A stretch of 64,000 nucleotides of DNA, taken from NCBI RefSeq assembly GCF_020283565.1, contig NC_060059.1:30802838-30866837 (forward strand), in the 5' to 3' direction. Positions 58,621-64,000 of this stretch are shown piece by piece. Positions within the stretch are counted from its first letter, which is position 1, and each line of letters begins with the position of its first letter. A model generated the notes under the pieces. That model did not search any database. It was not told the origin of the DNA and saw only the letters and a program-made list of their open reading frames with translations. Source of the stretch: Trifolium pratense. Taxonomy: Eukaryota > Streptophyta > Magnoliopsida > Fabales > Fabaceae. The position numbers and the translations under genes are program-made.

Positions 58621-60470
58621 TGATTGATAAATAATTTGACAATTTAATCAATATCATATTTTGAGCGAAAGACTTGTACTACTCTCTACGTTTCAAAATT
58701 TTGGTCATTTTATCCTTTTACTTTTGTCGTAACTTTGGTTCTTTTAAAAATTACTAATGTATAATTAATGATATTTTACTTAGTGTGTCCGCTTAGAATT
58801 CGTATTTACGTCCTTAGTGTGTAGAATTTCCTTTGTGAGCCATTAATTGGACTAGTAATGACGAGGTTAATTAGTTAGTCTCTAAGCATTTTAATTGTTG
58901 AAGAAATCCATTCTTTCCTCATGTCGCGGGTGCGATTTGTTCTTTCTCATACGCTCATTCTCTTTCGAGAGAAAATTATGTTCACACACTCGCACAATTG
59001 TCGTGTTTTTGGATGCGAACAAAAGGTATTAAAATATCACATCTCCGCATTTAAGAACTAGAAATATATTTGGACTTTGGAGAATCATATAATGTCACAA
59101 ACACAACTAACATGAGTACACCAAAATTTACTACAAATATTAAATAATTTTCCCCGGTATAGATCAATCAAATATTCTCTCATGACAAAAAAAAAAAAAA
59201 ATTCAAAACAAACATTCATCCTTTTTTCTTCACATGTTTTTTCTTCACTTGTTAAATACCGTAAATGTTGATGAGTCTCAATAACATATCAAATGGTTTT
59301 CAATTTTTCTAAATTTTTTAATGGATTATCTATATGAAATAAACTTTCAATCTAACGGTAAATTTTGTAAAATTCGTATTCGGTAGATCAGTTCACCGTA
59401 GCATTAGCCATATATATATAAATGAAAAACGAACAAGAGAAGGTTCAAATTAATAAAAAGGTACCAGAAGTATACTCCACCAGAACCCAACAAGACAGGA
59501 AAACACACAAACAAATAAAAGTACAAGAAATCACCAAACAAACTAGAGCACCTCAAAATCACCGCCACGAAAAGAAGAATACCCCTCATGAAAAGAGAAG
59601 CAAAGATTAACTACATGTATGATAAAGCAATAAATGGGCCTCCAATCCCCTTGACTCATTGAGACCAAACACGACACCCAACAAACTCTACCGATTCCAA
59701 CATAAAGTAGCGTGGAAGCCCCCATTCGTAAAAGGAACAGCGGGAGCCATGGTTTTTACCTAGAAACTTCTTCCAAGATAAAAGTTTCACCCTATATCAA
59801 CCAAACATTCGATATATACTTGCTCAAATACACTAAAAATGCATATAAGTGGCACGCTAAAGTAACTAAGGGTTTATGATAGTCTCGCAAGTGTACGAGA
59901 TTATCGTCGTAATAATTAGGGTCTAAACCCAATGTTCTTTCTCTTATCATGGTAAAACAATTTTTAAACAAGTTTCTAGGTGAAATAAAAAAAAATAGCA
60001 AACTTCCTCTCTTGAGGTAATTAATGGAACGATCCTTCTAAGCAAATTAAATATTTATGCCACCGCAAACACATGGTACCTGGGGCATAACATATAGTTT
60101 TGTTTACAACCTAAAGGACCTTGATCTCGTATACCTCAGCGGCCATTAAGGCATTATTACAAATAATGGATAATAGAAAATGAATTGAAGAGACCAAAAT
60201 CATAGAATCAATCAAATACATAATTCTTTTTTTTTTTCTTTTGTTTTATGTTCTTAAACGAAGTCGCAAACACCACTAAAATTTTCCACATACGGTCAAA
60301 GTTCAAAAGACTTTTATGATATGTGTTAAGATTTTGAGATAGATATATAGTTGATATATGATTTATTTATTTATTGCATCCTTCTTAAAAAGGGTACAGT
60401 GCATAAAAGCATACAATATGAAAAGCAATTAAGCACTTCTTAAAATGTTGTCTATACGGCTCCTTCTTGT
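58621..60470. other. Upstream region of the PHO1-type gene
   Basis: 58621-59400 is AT-rich without features. 59400-59760 reads, on the minus strand, like the 3' end of a poly(A) retroelement (GGTTCTGGTGGAGTATACTT.. then GGTACCTTTTTATTAATTTG), but no coding remnant is convincing. 59760-60470 has no recognisable gene; a stretch at 59790-60010 gives only a short antisense frame. Confidence 0.4.
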
Positions 60471-60472
60471 CT

Positions 60473-60479
60473 TATAAAA
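60473..60479 (+). promoter_or_regulatory. Putative TATA box of the PHO1-type gene
   Basis: TATAAAA 124 bp before the ATG, followed by a pyrimidine-rich leader with TTCTTCTTC and three CTACCTC units (60550-60572). Confidence 0.55.
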
Positions 60480-60602
60480 CCCCTTCTTCACAATCTCACA
60501 ACCCCACTTCATATAACTTCTTCTTCTTTTCATTCTTCTATTCACACCCCCTACCTCCTACCTCCTACCTCACCTCCTTTCTCTCAAAAAGAGAGAAAAA
60601 AA

Positions 60603-63600
60603 ATGGTGAAATTCTCAAAAGAACTAGAAGCTCAATTAATACCTGAATGGAAGGATGCATTTGTAAACTACAAGATGCTTAAAAAACAAATAAAGAAGAT
60701 CAAACTCTCTAGAGTTCCTAAACAAGAACAACCACCTCAAGGAGACTTTGGTTTCTCAATTTTCGACTCGATTCGCTCTGTGACCACTAAGTTCTTTTGT
60801 TCTTCAGAAAATAAAAATCAAAATATAATTCAGGTATTAATTTTTGTGATCATTTATTTTAATGTTCCGTAAGATATAAGTAGTTTTATGGACATTTCTT
60901 AAAGTTAAACCATATTGCATGTCTTTGTGATTATTTTTGTTTTTGTTTTGTAGTGTTTCTTTTTCTTCTCTTTTTGTATTTTAACCTTATAATTGCAACA
61001 AAAACAAAACTGAGAAAGGTTGCATCATTTTCGGACAATGAAATGAAAATGGTTCCCAACACTTTTCTTCCATCTTTTCTGTGATACATGGCTTTCTTTT
61101 GCCAAATAATGGTATAAAGTTTTAGTTTCTTTTTGTAAAAAAAAATAAGTATATGGTTTTTTTTTTGTATTAATTGCTATGTTCACATTATAACACACAA
61201 CCCTCTAATCTATCATTCATATCTTCAACAGTTACCTAGTAATGTGCGATTTAAACACGCAAGTTATCTATTTATAACCAAGGATTTTATTTGAAATTAT
61301 GGTTATGTTACATAAAATAATCATTTGAATCTAGCACAAATAATTGGTACGTAGTGTGAATAATGAGTATTGCGTGCATATCTCTTTCGGGGTATTGTAT
61401 TTGATTTCTACGAATTAAGTTAAAAATAAAAATATGTTGCTCACAATAACTATCGTTTTGAAATGACATTTTGGAATGTGAGAGAAAATGAGACACAAGG
61501 AGAATTAAAACACATGGATGAGTGAAAATTCATTATTAATTATGCAAAAAAAAAGGAAAATATGGGTTTGAGAAATGAAAAATTGCGAGTTTAAGTCAAA
61601 AATAAATTCTCGACTTTTACTATTTAATGAGTTAAGTGTGTTTAGTAGAGAGAGCAATAATTAAAATAAATTATTTAAATCATAATATTACTATGCATAA
61701 TTTCAAAGGTAAGGTAACTATTCGAGTTAACTAATATTCATTTAAAAAATTAAAATTTTTGCATCCTTAACCAAATAATTAACGGATTTAAATATATGTT
61801 ACTAAACTTTTTGTTACTTCATCTTTTTTTCTGCCTAAAAAAAAACTCATTTTTCTCTAGGGAATAATATATATAGTCAAGAAGAATTGAAGAGTGGAGA
61901 GCATGAACAGCATTAATTAAGTTACCTTAAAGTTAGTTTAGTGGCTTCCTTTTCTTAAATCCCTTTTTCTACTTTTCTTTTTTGGGAGTTTCTCATTCTC
62001 TCACGAAAGCAAATGAAAACGAGTTTGGCATTATTGGAACTTAGGAAACACAAAATTTCACACAAATCATACCATACCATATCACACGAAAATATTGTGC
62101 ACCTTAACAAAAACATGCGCAACAATTAATCACGACAAATTAATTAAATATTTTTTTCCTAGCTTAAATAATACTACTCCGTCCCAAAATATAAGCAAAA
62201 GGAGGTCAACAAAAGTGAATGTATCTGGACTAAATTTTAAACCAAATACATCAACTTTCATTGACTAATTTTTGCTTATATTTTGGGACGGAGGGAGTAG
62301 TAATTAGTTTTATTTCTTATAAATATGTAAGTTAATTATTTTGTGTTGTGCAAGCAGGTTAGGAGAAAAATTATGGAGGATAGTGATGAAGAAATTTATG
62401 AAACCGAGCTTGCACAATTATTTACAGAAGAGGATGAAGTGCATGTGTTTTTTGCTAGGCTAGATGAAGAGCTTAATAAGGTTAATCAATTCTATAGGAA
62501 ACAAGAGGCTGAGTTTCTTGAGAGGGGTGATATGCTTAGCAAACAACTTCAGATCTTGCTTGATCTTAAACAACTTGTCACTGACCGGCGTCGGAAAAAT
62601 AACCTCCCATCGAGGAGTTCCAATGCCGAGATTTTCTCTCGTTCTCCTAACCAAAGCTCGAATTATTCAGGTTAGTTCTCTTTTTTTTTTAACTACATCG
62701 GTCACTTTTTACGAGTTTATTTAACATTTTTCACATGTTAACAAAAAATAGTAATATAATGTATATGTATATTTTGTATATAATATTACTAATTATTGTT
62801 TATATGTTTATATATGTGTTTAACTCTCATTTTAATCTCTCAAAATATATTAATAGTATTAATAACATGTATGTAAATAAATAGGTATAATAATTTAAAA
62901 TAATACTTATATTTAGGGGCATTTGTTTTTCATAAAATAAAAAATTGTTATATTTAACGACAAAGACAATATATTCGTAAAATTTTGCATAATATTGTTA
63001 CTAGCTAGTTGATATGAAAGCTCAAACTATTTAATCGATGGTTTAGTGGTTAATGAGTTTTACCTGAAAAATAAATTATTTTAGAATGATATATTATCAT
63101 ACTTATTAAATAATGTGTTAACTTATCAATTATCATTGAAAATATAAATAAGTATGAGTGAAAAATTGTTGCACTATATACAAAAAATGGATCTTTGATG
63201 TCAATTCATATGTCACCTTTCTCCAAGTGCTTATTGATTCACTACGACGTATAGAAATTGTATTTCTAAGTTCGTGACAATAATGTCAACATCACACTTG
63301 GCACAATATATTCAACAACATATCTTTATATCTATAATGAGGAAAAATATAAATTTTTTCAAGTATTATAGTTAATGACTTTTCTCCATATATATGATTA
63401 AAATGTACTAAACCGTTATGGATTTTTTTTTTTTTTGTAGGAGAATCAGATGAAACAAATTCAGAAAATTCACAAATGGATGAAGTAATATCAACATTAG
63501 CAAAAAATGGTGTGAATTTTGTGAATTCAGCTACAAGGGTAAAGACAAAAAAAGGAAAGCCTAAAATGGCAATGAGAATTGATATTCCAGCCACCACACC

Positions 63601-63774
63601 AACAAGGGCTATCACGGCTGTTACTTCTATTTTGTGGGAGGATATGGTGAATAGTCCTATAAAAGAAGGGTATGGAGAGTTTATTAACAAGAGAAAAATT
63701 CAATATGCTGAAAAGATGATTAGAAGTGCTTTTGTTGAACTCTATAAAGGTCTTGGCCTTCTCAAAACTTACAG
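60603..63774 (+). CDS. PHO1: PHO1-type SPX-EXS phosphate exporter (first three exons; cut by window edge)
   Basis: PHO1 proteins export phosphate from root stele cells to xylem; the SPX domain senses inositol pyrophosphates and the C-terminal EXS domain (outside this window) supports transport and localisation. Exons 60603-60833, 62358-62670 and 63441-63774, with in-frame GT-AG junctions, the last exon ending ..KTYR at a GTAATT donor. The SPX N-terminus is [20 protein letters not shown] with the basic helix LKKQIKKIK. Exon 2 gives [20 protein letters not shown] and [14 protein letters not shown]. Exon 3 gives [20 protein letters not shown] and ends in [16 protein letters not shown]. Spacing matches PHO1/PHO1;H1 rather than the short-SPX clade. 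Intron 1 (1.5 kb) holds a Stowaway MITE 58 bp before exon 2. Which PHO1 paralogue it is cannot be settled here. Confidence 0.92.
62174..62300. mobile_element. Stowaway MITE in PHO1 intron 1
   Basis: 127 bp, TA at each side (62172-62173 and 62301-62302). Ends CTACTCCGTCCCAAAATATA and the complement of CTACTCCCTCCGTCCCAAAA; inner GCAAAA/TTTTGC also pair. The cleanest Stowaway copy in the window. Confidence 0.85.
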
Positions 63775-63813
63775 GTAATTAATCACTTATTTACTTTAAC
63801 TACAAATTTTTTT

Positions 63814-63915
63814 TATACATAGATAAAGTGACAAAATTATCATAAACTCACACACATAAGTAAGGAGTCAGGGTTCGAACCCCGGTCATATGGTGTCTAG
63901 CCTAACCTTTTTAAC
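63814..63915 (+). mobile_element. tRNA-derived SINE, second family (best B box)
   Basis: ATAGATAAAGTGACAAAATT, CATAAACTCACACACATAAG, then GGGTTCGAACCCCGG (consensus B box) and GTCTAGCCTAACC. Same order as at 9915 and 11410. In PHO1 intron 3. Confidence 0.6.
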
Positions 63916-64000
63916 TACAAATTTTTTTAGTTGCAACATAGCTATATATTCAAGATTATACATGAATGCGGACAAAATTGTGCCGCTAATTTTTTTAGAT

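Noticed and set aside
59422..59610. Short open frames on both strands near 59.5 kb
   Set aside because: No domain; the stretch looks like a retroelement 3' end read in reverse.
63870..63890. tRNA gene suggested by GGTTCGAACCCC
   Set aside because: Only the B box is present; no acceptor or anticodon stems, and the flanks match other SINE copies.

Overview
This is nuclear DNA of a flowering plant, most likely a legume of the Medicago/Trifolium type. That assignment rests on recalled protein resemblance and on the repeat style, not on a search. The DNA is AT-rich, genes have many GT-AG introns, and introns and spacers are full of short transposons (hAT, Mutator-like, PIF/Harbinger-like and Stowaway MITEs), tRNA-derived SINEs and decayed LINE and Ty3/gypsy pieces. 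No bacterial-style operons, CRISPR arrays or phage genes are present.

Layout. (1) 1-22.1 kb, minus strand: a tandem array of three NRT1/PTR FAMILY (NPF5-like) proton-coupled transporter genes, here called A (cut by the left edge), B and C. All share the same four-exon structure. Their introns and spacers hold nested transposons, including a hAT element (6691-7806) carrying a piece of an organellar mTERF gene, and a broken F-box/FBD gene (14.2-14.9 kb). (2) 24.6-28.2 kb, plus: a four-exon cyanase gene with a 493-bp MITE ending 31 bp before its ATG. (3) 30.7-33.3 kb, plus: a four-exon MORF2-type plastid RNA-editing factor. (4) about 35.2-46.2 kb, plus: a large nine-coding-exon SR/RRM protein of the U2AF65 type, with a recent in-frame triplication of 60 residues and a long insertion inside its C-terminal UHM. 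(5) 46.2-60.6 kb: gene-poor, with MITEs, a LINE 3' end, a 568-bp retroposon, a near-perfect inverted repeat and long AT and ATT microsatellites. (6) 60.6 kb to the right edge, plus: the 5' three exons of a PHO1-type SPX phosphate exporter gene.

Apart from the tandem NPF array the genes are functionally unrelated neighbours, as usual in plants: nitrate/peptide transport, cyanate detoxification, plastid RNA editing, pre-mRNA splicing and phosphate export. I found no clear new multi-gene system. The most interesting items are the gene-carrying hAT with its nested retroposon, loss of the first Glu of the ExxER proton-coupling motif in two of three NPF copies, the MITE that appears to supply the cyanase core promoter, the interrupted UHM, and an apparently complete short retroposon with a strong hairpin. 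Exon borders were placed by hand from splice consensus and reading frame and may be off by a base or, rarely, a codon.
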